64,000 bases of DNA from Alentia gelatinosa (Eukaryota > Annelida > Polychaeta > Phyllodocida > Polynoidae): positions 135,231,118 to 135,295,117 of the forward strand of contig OX465579.1 in assembly GCA_950022655.1 (NCBI GenBank), given 5' to 3'. This document shows positions 56,276 to 64,000 of the stretch, piece after piece. The position numbers were made by a program, and so were the translations under genes. Under the pieces are notes generated by a model. The model saw nothing but the letters and a program-made list of their open reading frames with translations. It was not told the DNA's origin and searched no databases. Each line of letters starts with the position of its first letter. Within the stretch, counting starts at the first letter, position 1.

Positions 56276-56290
56276 CTCTCCCCTCCTTAC
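56276..56290 (-). other. Polypurine tract
   Basis: Minus strand AAGTAAGGAGGGGAGAG directly before TGTGG of the 3' LTR, as expected for the plus-strand primer of reverse transcription. Confidence 0.82.
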
Positions 56291-56339
56291 TTGGCATCCT
56301 CGGGGTGAGAACGCATGTCCCCTCCAGTCCTCTGAACGC

Positions 56340-56820
56340 TCGGGTTCCTACGTGCAACGGCACGACGTCCACCACAGTACTAAAAGTCCTAATGCACAAC
56401 CTAACACAATGAACAACAAAACACGTCACCATGACGGAATATCCTAGGGGGAGGCGGAGTGCCTCCGGCGGGCCTGGGCACCCATCTCCAGTCGACGCCC
56501 CTATATACACAGCCACCGGAGTGCCTCCAGGCTCCAGCGCGCAAATGCACGGCATCAGGTCAACACTGGCGGTTCCCAGTGGAAACAGCACATATCAACT
56601 TGAGAAGAACAGTCCCAGGTGAGGCGGGGTGCCTCTCGCGCAACGGCACGACATCCACACATGCACATTAACAAAGCACATCACTACAACAAAATATCCT
56701 AAAGGAAAGCTGAAGGCCTCCGGTGAGGCCGGGTGCCTCTCGTGCAATGGGACGCATCAGTTAACGTAACAGAAACTGTCCACCCTCTAGGTGTCTCTCG
56801 TGCAACCGCACGGCATCGGC
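56340..56820 (-). repeat. Five degenerate copies of a GTGCAACGGCACGGCATC-type unit before the PPT
   Basis: Similar 25-28 bp units occur near 56343 (CTACGTGCAACGGCACGACG), 56523, 56628 (CTCTCGCGCAACGGCACGAC), 56730 and 56791 (CTCTCGTGCAACCGCACGGC). Each carries the dyad GTGCAA-nnGCAC. They lie in the untranslated part between the last ORF and the 3' LTR. Confidence 0.65.
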
Positions 56821-57019
56821 GAATGGCAACAGGGCGCCGTCCCTCTCCAGGTCTCCCTCCGTTCCAGTCAGCCCACTCGCCCGAACTACCCGGAGGGCTG
56901 CCCGCCCGCTCCGGCTGTGACCGAGGTCCCGTCTTCCTGCTCCTGTCAATTTCTCCCTCGTGGTCCCTCCCGCCCACGTCCTGAAATCTGAAGCCTCTGC
57001 CCTCCCTCTAACAGCGACT

Positions 57020-57769
57020 CTACCCCCAAAGTGACATAAATCGAATAATCACGAAGAAATTCAGGCTGTACTCACCGGAGCAGGTCGCTCTCGTCGGTAA
57101 ACTTTGACCGTGGTGGTTACTACTCGGTAGAGATCCTCGTCGAGTATCTCCACTCGGGAGTCTCGGTGCCCCCCCACAGTGCGGTATCCTCTCCCCAGCT
57201 CCGGTGCCTGCATGTACACCGCAGCCCATGTCCGGGGCGGGTCCCGGAGCCCACGGCGGCCAGACGGGGCCCTCCGGGTAATGGTCGCTGGGGCAGTGGT
57301 GACGAGTAGTTCCGCCGGCCGGTGCAGTCGCCTCCTTTCCCTGCCTTGGGGCCTCCGGCGGCACGATCCCCTCTCTCAACTCCTCTTCTGTTGGTGGCGG
57401 AAGCCCTCCTCCGGGGAGCTGCGGCTCCACCCGGCTCCGGTCCTGAGGTATTCTCGACCCTCGCGGGCCCTCCTCCCGGGGTGCTTTGGCTGACGGTCGG
57501 GGTGCCTCCTCAGGGACTCCCAGTCCCACCCGCACCCGGGTCACCGGAGTCGAACTGGTGGCCCTCGGTGGCAGTACTGGGGAAGGCTGCAGCAACAAGT
57601 CGCCTCCTCCGTCTAGTGTCCCCACCAGGGCCACTGGGGTCCCTATTGGCATGACCAGTCCTTCCTCTATGGAGAGCGACGTTTCTGCTTGAGCCTCACC
57701 CAGAGTTGCTCCTGACTGGCCCAGGAGGGGGTCCTCCTCCGTGGCGGGGAGGGGCCTGGGGCACACCAC
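57020..57769 (-). CDS. Accessory ORF, Pro/Gly/Arg-rich, downstream of the zinc-finger ORF
   Basis: 249 codons from an ATG that overlaps the end of the zinc-finger ORF in another frame. Composition is Pro, Gly, Arg and Glu rich with no domain recognised. It may be the continuation of the zinc-finger protein after a frame change near 57700, or only GC-rich open sequence. Confidence 0.4.
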   Translation of the reverse strand: MVCPRPLPATEEDPLLGQSGATLGEAQAETSLSIEEGLVMPIGTPVALVGTLDGGGDLLLQPSPVLPPRATSSTPVTRVRVGLGVPEEAPRPSAKAPREEGPRGSRIPQDRSRVEPQLPGGGLPPPTEEELREGIVPPEAPRQGKEATAPAGGTTRHHCPSDHYPEGPVWPPWAPGPAPDMGCGVHAGTGAGERIPHCGGAPRLPSGDTRRGSLPSSNHHGQSLPTRATCSGEYSLNFFVIIRFMSLWG

Positions 57770-58455
57770 CTGTCCGGGCTCCCAGGGTGCCTCTCCTTCT
57801 TCCTCCTCTTGCCTTGGGCCTCCTCTGCGCCGGCTGCTGGCGGGGGGGTCCGACCCCTCCGGCCCTCTTGTCTGGCCTTCGGAGGCTCCTTGCCGACGGC
57901 TGCCACCCTTGGGGACCTCCGCCTCACCACGGCGGGCGACTCCACCAGGCCTTGTAGAATGCGTGCCGCCTCCTCGGTCTCCTGGTCCTCGTCGTCCTGC
58001 TCCTCCCCCACACTCACCCCGGGAGTCAACAAGGGGGAGAACTCGGCAGCAGCCGGAGCCCCATCATCCTTGGCCTCCAACACGATATGTTGTGCCTCCG
58101 GGACCTCCACGGGGTGTGTGCACCAGGGGTGTGTAGGGTGTTTGGTCCGCATGTGGACCATCAGGTCGTACCTCCGGACCTTCGGGTAAGACCGACCGCA
58201 GCCTCCCACCGGGCAGAACCAGCCGAGCCCGGTCCGTGTGGCGTGGGTCCTCCGGTGCCTCTCCATGTTGTCCCTCCGGGAAAATGCCAGGGGACACAAG
58301 TCGCACCCAAACCGTTTTCCTCCGGCCTTGGGCATGTTCTCTTCCTCACCTGAGGATGGCCCGAACAACTCTTCTTTGATCCGCTCTCGTTCTAATAAGC
58401 GCCGAGTGGGGGGAAGTTGACCGCACGTCTGCCCGCTTCGAGTTCCGCCGCTCAA
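57667..58455 (-). CDS. C2H2 zinc-finger ORF (third ORF of the LTR element)
   Basis: 262 codons. Finger 1 is canonical, C51-x2-C54-x12-H67-x3-H71, with FGCDLCPLAFSRRDNMERH. Finger 2 is C81-x4-C86-x14-H101-x4-H106, with WFCPVGGCGRSYPK and LMVHMRTKH. An acidic stretch (EEQDDEDQETEEAA) and a basic tail (QGKRRKKERH) follow. The ORF lies after integrase, where envelope or antisense ORFs may occur in related elements, but no signal peptide or membrane segment is visible. Probably nucleic-acid binding; function unknown. The start is uncertain, since the frame is open only back to a stop at about 58594. Confidence 0.75.
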   Translation of the reverse strand: MSGGTRSGQTCGQLPPTRRLLERERIKEELFGPSSGEEENMPKAGGKRFGCDLCPLAFSRRDNMERHRRTHATRTGLGWFCPVGGCGRSYPKVRRYDLMVHMRTKHPTHPWCTHPVEVPEAQHIVLEAKDDGAPAAAEFSPLLTPGVSVGEEQDDEDQETEEAARILQGLVESPAVVRRRSPRVAAVGKEPPKARQEGRRGRTPPPAAGAEEAQGKRRKKERHPGSPDRWCAPGPSPPRRRTPSWASQEQLWVRLKQKRRSP

Positions 58456-58593
58456 GTGACGACTGCGGCCGGTGCTCCCTGGAGGAGGATCGGCGTCGCC
58501 GGCAGGGGGAGGTCCATCTTGGCCCCACTCTTGCCTGTATCCCCCACCCCCTCCTTCGGTTCCTCGCTCTCCGAGCTTCCCCAGATCTGGCTG

Positions 58594-58848
58594 TCAGTCG
58601 CCCAAATCTCCATTCTCTCTGGTCCTTTCTCCTTTTTCTGCGCTCCCTGGCTCCTTTAGCTCTCCGCTCTGTCCTCCCTTCATCTTGCTGGTGTGGCGAC
58701 ACGACAGCCTCAGTTTACAGTTTAGCCGGTCAGCGACGTAGCTCCGAGTTACCACACGCCAGAACCAGCTCCGGTCAGGCTGTTCTTTCCCCCTCCCTCC
58801 GTAGCGCCACGGGTCTAACAAGCGCTGCTGTGTTTGTCTCTCCTTCAC
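58594..58848 (-). CDS. Small ORF with EQPDRSWFWR block
   Basis: 84 codons, in the same frame as the zinc-finger ORF but separated by a stop. It contains GKEQPDRSWFWRVV, a near copy of RMEQPDRSWFWRAV in the tail of the integrase ORF at 59010-59050. Likely a duplicated segment rather than a gene of its own. Confidence 0.3.
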   Translation of the reverse strand: MKERQTQQRLLDPWRYGGRGKEQPDRSWFWRVVTRSYVADRLNCKLRLSCRHTSKMKGGQSGELKEPGSAEKGERTRENGDLGD

Positions 58849-58857
58849 GGATCTTCC

Positions 58858-60060
58858 TCAGCCTTCCCTAACTGGTTCATTTTTAATCTCTCGAACTCTC
58901 CGTCTGTCCCTCAAAAGATCCTCCGAGGGGTTATAAGACTGTCTCCGCAGCCGACACGGCATTGACAGCTCTCTGTTATGGCTGTTCCGTCTTGCGGAAA
59001 CGCGCTCGACCGCACGCCAGAACCAGCTCCGGTCAGGCTGTTCCATCCTCCTCTCCGTGATGTACCCCCCTGTTCCTTCCGGCCGCCCGCGAGTGCCGTC
59101 TGTCTCGCCTCCTGTGCCCCGGCTATGGCTCCCACTCCGGGTAGGGCTTTTTTTAGTTTCTCTATCCTTTCCCCTCTGGTCCCGCCGACTTATTCGTTTG
59201 CCTCCCCTCCTGTGTCCTCCGACTTCGGCTGTTTGGTTGATGGGGCTGTTCCCTCGGCCGGAGGGCCCCCCGGTACTGTTTCTATCGACCCAGCGAGGTT
59301 CCCTCTTCTCATCCTCTGAGGCCGAGACGGCCCTTCCCCCCTTCCTCTCTCCTCCGTGTGACTCCGGGGGAGGTCTTCTCCTTCCCTGGAGGGGAGGGGG
59401 GGGGGTGCGGTCTCTCCCCACAGCTGCTGCTCCCCCTGTGAACATTCGTCGGACCATGACGCGGACTGACACGGGGGGCTTCCCCTCCGCCTCCGGCGGA
59501 GCCACCTCCGAGTCCCCCTCCGGCGGAGGCGTGGTCCCTTCGGGGACAGCCTTAAGGGCGTCCCCGTGCACAATACGGGTCTTTCTTCCCCACTTAATCT
59601 GGTACACGACCCCCCCTATGCGGGCTGTGACTTCCCACGGACCGGTCCAAAATCGTTGCAATTTGGGACACCTGCCCACCTTCCGTTTGGGGTGGAAAAA
59701 GTACACAGCCTGTCCCACAGCAAAGGGTTGCCTGAGGAGTCGAACATCATAATTCCTCCTCTGGTGTCTTACACACCCCGAAGCATGGACCTGTGCGTAA
59801 TCGTGCCCCTGCGCCAGCTGAAATCTTAAGGTCTCCACGTACCCCTCCGGGTTCCGGAGGGACTCTAAAGGGTACAGGGCGCCTAGCGGCCCAGCTACCT
59901 CCCTTCCCATCATCATGGCGTTGGGCGTCTGGTCCGTCGTCCGATGCACTGAGCTGCGGTATGCCGACATCACATAGGGCAAGAGCTGGTCCCAATCTTT
60001 TTGGTCCTCCCGCACTACTGTGGTCAGCAGGCTCTTGATAGTACGGTTGAGTCGCTCCAC
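58858..60060 (-). pseudogene. Integrase C-terminal half with long basic tail
   Basis: 400 codons. Starts at the catalytic Glu region (VERLNRTIKSLL), continues through PYVMSAYRSSVHRTT and TPNAMMMGRE and the GPY/F-type module (FWTGPWEVT, VVYQIKWG). The last 200 codons are Arg/Gly/Pro/Glu-rich with no known domain. The N-terminal half of integrase is in another frame; the break is an extra A in the run near 60133-60136. Confidence 0.82.
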
Positions 60061-60100
60061 TAGACCGTCACTTTTGGGGTTGAACGGGCAAGTCCGGGTC

Positions 60101-60883
60101 TTAGCTGCCCCTAGCAGACTCAGTACCTCTTTTAAAGAGCAGACTCTCGAAATTCTGTCCCTGATCAGAGTGCACGGTCAGGGGGTACCCGTATCTACAG
60201 ATGAACTCCTCCACGAAGGCTCGGGCCACCGTGACGGCCTCCTGGTTGGGTAGGGTGTAGGCCTCCGCCCACCGGGTGAAATAGTCCGCTATCACTAGTA
60301 TATAATGATTCCCCCTATCGCTCCGGGGAAGTGGGCCCATGATATCCATGGCCACACGCTCGAGCATTGCGCTCACCTCCACATGTCCCATGGGTCCCCT
60401 CCGCCGGCGTGGAGGGTCTTTCGCCTGTAGGCAGGTCGGGCAGGAGGTGCACCAGCGGATGACCTCGTTCCGATATCCTGGATAATAGTAAGCTGCTTGG
60501 CACAGGTATGACCCATGCAACTCCCGCAAGACCATGGTTCTGTCGTGCGCTGGTACAACTATTTGGAACCGCTCTTCCCCTCCAGGTTCCCACCACGTGC
60601 GACCCAGGAGCCCTTGCCATATCTGTAGTCGGTTCAACTGAGCCCTCCAGGCCTGCAGGGTTGGGGTCTCCTCCTTATTCCCCCCTCGCTGTTGCCTCGG
60701 CTCACCCACTCGCAGACTTGGCGCAGCTCCGGGTCCTGTCCCTGAGCAACTTCCCATCCCAGGGCAATCTCTGGAGGATCCTCCTCTGCCGTCTGGCCAC
60801 CCGGAGGCCTTGTCGCCCGGGACTGTCGCCTCATTTGAATCCGTCGACAGGCTCCCTCTGGTTCCCAGCCACACCGAGAACAC
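60101..60883 (-). pseudogene. Integrase N-terminal half (zinc-binding and catalytic Asp residues)
   Basis: The true coding part starts after about 60690. It carries a partial HHCC domain: LRELHGSYLCQAAYYYPG has the first His, but the usual second His is not at its expected place, while CTSCPTC supplies the two Cys. Then VAMDIMGPLP (first catalytic Asp) and TVHSDQGQNFES (second Asp). The first 55 codons of this frame overlap the RNase H end and are not real protein. Confidence 0.8.
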
Positions 60884-61479
60884 GGCCGTCGGGATAGTCC
60901 ATCCGCGTTCCCGTGATTCTTGCCTGGTTGGTGTTCAATGGTATATTCGTAGGTATCTAGTATTTGCAGCCAACGTGCCACCTGTCCCTCCGGCTCTTTG
61001 AAGTTGGTCACCCACCGCAGGGCAGCGTGGTCCGTGCGGATGAGTATAGGTCGACCCACCAGGTAGGGCTGGAACCGCTTGAGTCCGAAGACCACAGCTA
61101 AAAATTCGCGCCGCGTGACACAGTAGTTTCGCTCAGGCTTATTTAAGGTGCGGCTCGCATAGGCGAGCATGAACTCCCTGCCCTCCACGAGTTGGGACAA
61201 CACTGCCCCTAGTCCCACGTCGCTCGCATCGGTATCCACCACCAGCTGACCCTGCTCTCTAGGGTAGGCCAACACGGGGTCGGAGGCTAGAGCCTCACGC
61301 AGCTTGCGAAATGCCTCCCCACACTCCACCGAGAAATGAAAGGGGCCCTTCGCCTTTTCTGATAGCGCAGAGAGTGGCTTGGCGACCGTGGCAGGGTCTG
61401 TGGCAACCCCCTGTGCCGAGATGACATGTCCTAGGAACTCCGCTTGTTGCCTCAACAGCTGGCACTTCCACGCCTTCAA
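60634..61479 (-). pseudogene. RT thumb/connection and RNase H
   Basis: In frame with the RT fragment upstream but separated by TAG at 61492-61494. Contains FLGHVISAQGV (RT end), LVVDTDASDVGLGAVL (RNase H first Asp), RREFLAVVFGLKRFQPYL (Glu), IRTDHAALRWV (Asp) and NHGNADGLSRRPC. The frame is lost near 60680 in a six-C run (plus strand). Confidence 0.88.
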
Positions 61480-61491
61480 TTTGAGTCCTGC

Positions 61492-62076
61492 CTATTCCAG
61501 GCGTCCCAATACTTCCCCCAGCCGACGGAGATGTTCCTGCCGGGTGGGGGCGTATACTATCATGTCATCTAGGTATACCAGGCAAGTCTGCCATTGTAGG
61601 CTGCGCAGCGCCAGTTCCATTAACCGTTCAAAGGTGCCCGGGGCATTACAGAGCCCGAAAGGCATCACCTGGAACTGGTACAACCCATGATGGTTTGTGA
61701 ACGCGGTTTTCTGGCGGTCCTCAGGCCGCACCTCTACCTGCCAGTACCCTGAGGCCAGATCTAAGGTACTGAACCAGCGGCCCCCTGCCATTGAGTCCAA
61801 GGAGTCGTCGATCCTGGGAAGGGGATACGCGTCCTTCACTGTCCGCTCGTTTAACCGCCGATAGTCTACGCAAAACAGCACAGTACCATCTTTTTTTTTA
61901 CTAATACTACCGGGGAGGCCAAGGGCCCTGGTCGCGGCTCCATCACCCCCGCTTCTGTGCTCTCCCAGGGTCCGTCCACTCTCCCCCCGACAATCGCCTC
62001 GCCTTGCCCGGGAACGACCACTGTGTGGCGACACACCACCTGGCAACTCGCGGTCCCTGCGGTCCAGCATAAGCAT
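61492..62076 (-). pseudogene. Reverse transcriptase palm and fingers
   Basis: Gypsy-type RT: VLFCVDYRRLN, STLDLASGYWQVEV (catalytic Asp), MPFGLCNAPGTF and LVYLDDMIVYA (YxDD). The true frame begins after about 61890; the first 55 codons are the other frame of the protease region. It ends at an in-frame TAG where family members read through to the thumb. Confidence 0.9.
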
Positions 62077-62384
62077 TCGTGTGCCAGGTCAATCGTGAGA
62101 GCTTGTTCTCGGATGAATTCCGCCCCCAGGATGGCCCTGGAATCTATGTCCGCGATAATTAGATCCAGCGGCAAGTGACAGGATCCCAACTGCAGCGGGG
62201 CCGCCACCTTCCCCTTGAGAGTCATAGCGCGCCCGTCCGCACAGTAGATGGGTTGGGTGACCGGCATAACCTCCCCGGGGACCTGGTTCTGTGTCCACCA
62301 AGCTCGGGAGAGGATGTTTACTCCGGCCCCCATTTCTACGAGCAGCCTTATCCTCCTCCCCCAAACTCGTCCTTCCACAGTCAA
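61866..62384 (-). pseudogene. Aspartic protease region
   Basis: Same frame as gag but after two adjacent stops. The active-site region reads RLLVEMGAGVNILSRAWW; in retroelement proteases this is usually (L/V)VDTGA, so the catalytic Asp is Glu here and Thr is Met. Downstream LGAEFIREQALTID matches the second protease motif (the ALLG-type). The frame is lost at 61892-61900 in a nine-base homopolymer just before the RT. Confidence 0.78.
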
Positions 62385-62420
62385 CCCCGACCCTTGAGTG
62401 GGCCTCAGCTGAAGTCGCTA

Positions 62421-63134
62421 TTAGTTTTCCGCCGGGGCAGCTGGGGTGGCGGCCCCCTCGCCCCCCCCTGATCTCTGCCCTTGATTACGGAGGGGGCAGT
62501 TGCGCTTCAGATGTCCCACTTGTTGACACAAGTAACACTGCCGGTCTGGGGGTTTGTACAAAGCAGCCGTTAATTCAGATAGTCTTTTATTGACTGCTTC
62601 TAGTTCCTCCGCCATACTTCGCCCCGCCGCTCGCACCTTCTGGACCCCGCCCCGCTCCGCTTCGAGGTACGCTTCCGCCTCCACGGCGGTAGTTACAGCC
62701 TCTTCCAGCGACTTGGGTTTGCTTTGGTACACCCAGTGTTTGATTTTCTGGTCCGGGGCTCGGTAGTAATGTTCGCCCCAGGCCCCCGGGGGGCCTCCTC
62801 TGCTGGGCTGGGGCCCCGGCCAATGGCCAAGCTGTGGAGGATCCTCCTTGCTCAGGGTAGGTAGCGCAGCGGCTCCCCGAACTCCGGGTAACTCCGTGGT
62901 CTGGGTAGCGTGGTACGGAGTCAGCCAGGGACTCCCGCTGCGTGGTCCGGGCGGTGGAGTGGGCCACCCATGGTGGTGTTCCAATCCTTTTCCTCCAGTA
63001 CTCCGGCCTCCGGGAGTCCCGACCCCGGAGGCGGTCCCCTCACTGGCGTGTCCTGGACTCTCCTCCGGCGAGGATGAGTCTTCCCCCGCTCCCTCCGGTG
63101 CTCCGAACATTTCGTCATTCTGTGGTGGGTCCAT
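62421..63134 (-). CDS. Gag-like protein with CCHC knuckle (short)
   Basis: 237 codons from ATG 27 bases after the 5' LTR. The C-terminus has the knuckle CYLCQQVGHLKRNC (C-x2-C-x4-H-x4-C) and basic residues. Before it KPKSLEEAVTTAVEAEAYLE resembles the end of a capsid domain. The usual capsid bulk is missing (Gypsy Gag is often 350-450 residues), so an internal deletion is likely. It ends TAA followed at once by TAG; the protease frame continues in phase. Confidence 0.8.
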   Translation of the reverse strand: MDPPQNDEMFGAPEGAGEDSSSPEESPGHASEGTASGVGTPGGRSTGGKGLEHHHGWPTPPPGPRSGSPWLTPYHATQTTELPGVRGAAALPTLSKEDPPQLGHWPGPQPSRGGPPGAWGEHYYRAPDQKIKHWVYQSKPKSLEEAVTTAVEAEAYLEAERGGVQKVRAAGRSMAEELEAVNKRLSELTAALYKPPDRQCYLCQQVGHLKRNCPLRNQGQRSGGGEGAATPAAPAEN

Positions 63135-63139
63135 CTCAG

Positions 63140-63161
63140 TCTATCCCACCGCTGCCACCAA
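63140..63161 (-). other. Primer binding site
   Basis: Directly inside the 5' LTR the minus strand reads TTGGTGGCAGCGGTGGGATA. TGG is the complement of a tRNA CCA end, one base after the LTR. The tRNA was not identified. Confidence 0.7.
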
Positions 63162-63567
63162 TGTAGTACAGAATACGATCACACCGGAGTACAGTTACAA
63201 AGGTTTATTGAAGGAAACAGGCAAGCCTCAAGCGGCACAAGGTAAGTGTTTCTACTTATAGGCCCGGAGGCTACGCGTACGTTTAAGGTAAGTAAGAGTT
63301 CGTTCATTCAGTCTCTATAGTTCAGTCGCCGGCCCTCTCCTGGCTCGCGTCCCGGCTCCGGCGGTCTCTGCAGCTGGCCTCGCAGGTTCGTGGGTTCCTC
63401 CGTCAGCTCTCCAGTCCACTGGAGGTCACGCAGGTAGGTCGCAGCTTCCCGGAGGTGTCCTTCACCGAGTCCAAGTCAAGACTGACTCCCGGAGGGTCAG
63501 TGGCAACCTTTATAGGAGGCTCGCTCCCGCTTGCCCTGACATCATTACCGGTCGGGGCGACCCCTAG
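63162..63567 (-). repeat. 5' LTR, truncated (406 bp)
   Basis: Aligned without gaps to 55819-56224 with 10 differences. The outermost 51 bp of U3, present in the 3' LTR (56225-56275), are absent; after CCCCTAG the sequence changes to TCTACATATATATG, unrelated flank. Confidence 0.92.
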
Positions 63568-63729
63568 TCTACATATATATGTAAAAAAATTCTCTTACAG
63601 CATGGACAAAACACCCAATTTAATTGAAAACAAGGAAGATAATTAAATATTAATGATTTGAAATTTCTAAACGGTTTATACAATACAACATAGTTAGTAT
63701 CAATAAAATAATAACTTTTCATACTGGGA

Positions 63730-63813
63730 TAAGTGCGCCCGAACATTACTTATACTGCACCCCTAGCAGCGGGTAGTATTTCATGGACATTCGGCCATAG
63801 GTATATAGTAATC
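63730..63813 (+). repeat. GCACCCCTAGCAGCGGGTAGT module, copy 3
   Basis: GTGCGCCCGAACATTACTTA, then TGCACCCCTAGCAGCGGGTA, then TTCGGCCATAGGTATATAGT. Unlike copy 2, no palindrome follows it; the sequence after TATATAGTAAT is unrelated. Confidence 0.75.
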
Positions 63814-64000
63814 AAGTATTCGCCATGCCTTGACATATGGCAGATATCACAAAAAGGGGCCTTCTGCTACTTTTCTATTTTGATAACAGAACAGTCCATC
63901 TTGACTTCTAGGCCTACTATGACTACAACAAAAGTTAAGGTATCAAAATGATTGTAAAAAAACCTCTACTTGATTAAACTGTGTTTTTATTTCGCTTCCA
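63814..64000. other. Right edge, no recognised feature
   Basis: AT-rich sequence with no repeat or frame that I can support. Confidence 0.4.

Larger units (their letters stand above)
55819..63567 (-). mobile_element. Gypsy-type (Metaviridae-like) LTR retrotransposon with an extra zinc-finger ORF
   Basis: 7.75 kb, much richer in G+C than the flanks. Minus-strand order: 5' LTR (truncated), PBS, gag, protease, RT, RNase H, integrase, accessory ORFs, PPT, 3' LTR. Integrase after RNase H is the Gypsy order. The LTRs share 406 aligned positions without gaps and differ at 10 (about 2.5 %), so the insertion is fairly young. The copy is not intact: coding frames carry in-frame stops and single-base frame changes, and the outer 51 bp of the 5' LTR are missing, so it would not be expected to move by itself. 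Confidence 0.93.

Noticed and set aside
57179..59752. Many plus-strand frames opposite the LTR element (up to 231 codons)
   Set aside because: GC-rich DNA opens both strands; they are Pro/Ser-rich antisense shadows of pol and the zinc-finger ORF.
1..64000. tRNA and rRNA genes
   Set aside because: I looked for A/B-box pairs and cloverleaf-like stretches by eye and found none I could support; a covariance-model scan would be needed to exclude them.

Overview
The window is a piece of a AT-rich animal nuclear genome: intron-rich genes with GT-AG splice sites, microsatellites, small inverted-repeat elements, a tyrosine-recombinase retrotransposon and a Gypsy-type LTR retrotransposon. No sequence here fixes the species. 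The repeat mix, intron layout and small remnants suggest a marine invertebrate, possibly a mollusc; that is inference only.

Layout. Positions 1-3481 (+) hold the last four exons of an OGFOD3-like 2-oxoglutarate/Fe(II) oxygenase. Its final exon tail is followed by two decayed tandem copies of itself in the 3' flank. Positions 11347-43510 (-) hold a complete TMF1 (Golgi coiled-coil 'TATA element modulatory factor') gene. I could join it as 21 coding exons with consistent splice phases, giving 1387 residues, longer than vertebrate TMF1 because of a 677-codon acidic exon. An acceptor lies 8 bases before its ATG. Two candidate upstream exons at 48.56-48.71 kb and about 49.12-49.25 kb suggest that the promoter lies near 49.2 kb. 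The two genes are convergent. TMF1 introns carry dispersed copies of an inverted-repeat element (termini like TTAGCAGGTGGACG), an AACAGTCTTG minisatellite and pogo-like MITEs.

From 42.1 to 48.1 kb, and again at 54.4-55.0 kb, lies a dense set of long imperfect DNA palindromes (about 100-180 bp each). Their arms are not perfect: the same unpaired positions recur, chiefly GA opposite GA, and nine of twelve have an apical C-GNA-G triloop on one strand. Related copies show paired (compensatory) changes. I regard this family as the most unusual content of the window. A decayed hammerhead-ribozyme motif lies nearby at 41.54-41.60 kb (-).

Positions about 50.1-54.4 kb (-) hold a DIRS-like retroelement (Gag, RT-RNase H, tyrosine recombinase) broken by stops and frameshifts. 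Positions 55819-63567 (-) hold a GC-rich Gypsy-type LTR element: 457-bp 3' LTR, 5' LTR lacking 51 bp of its outer end, PBS, PPT, gag, protease, RT, RNase H, integrase, and an extra 3' ORF with two C2H2-type zinc fingers. The LTRs differ at 10 of 406 positions, so insertion was fairly recent, yet the coding frames are broken. Most breaks fall in homopolymer runs.
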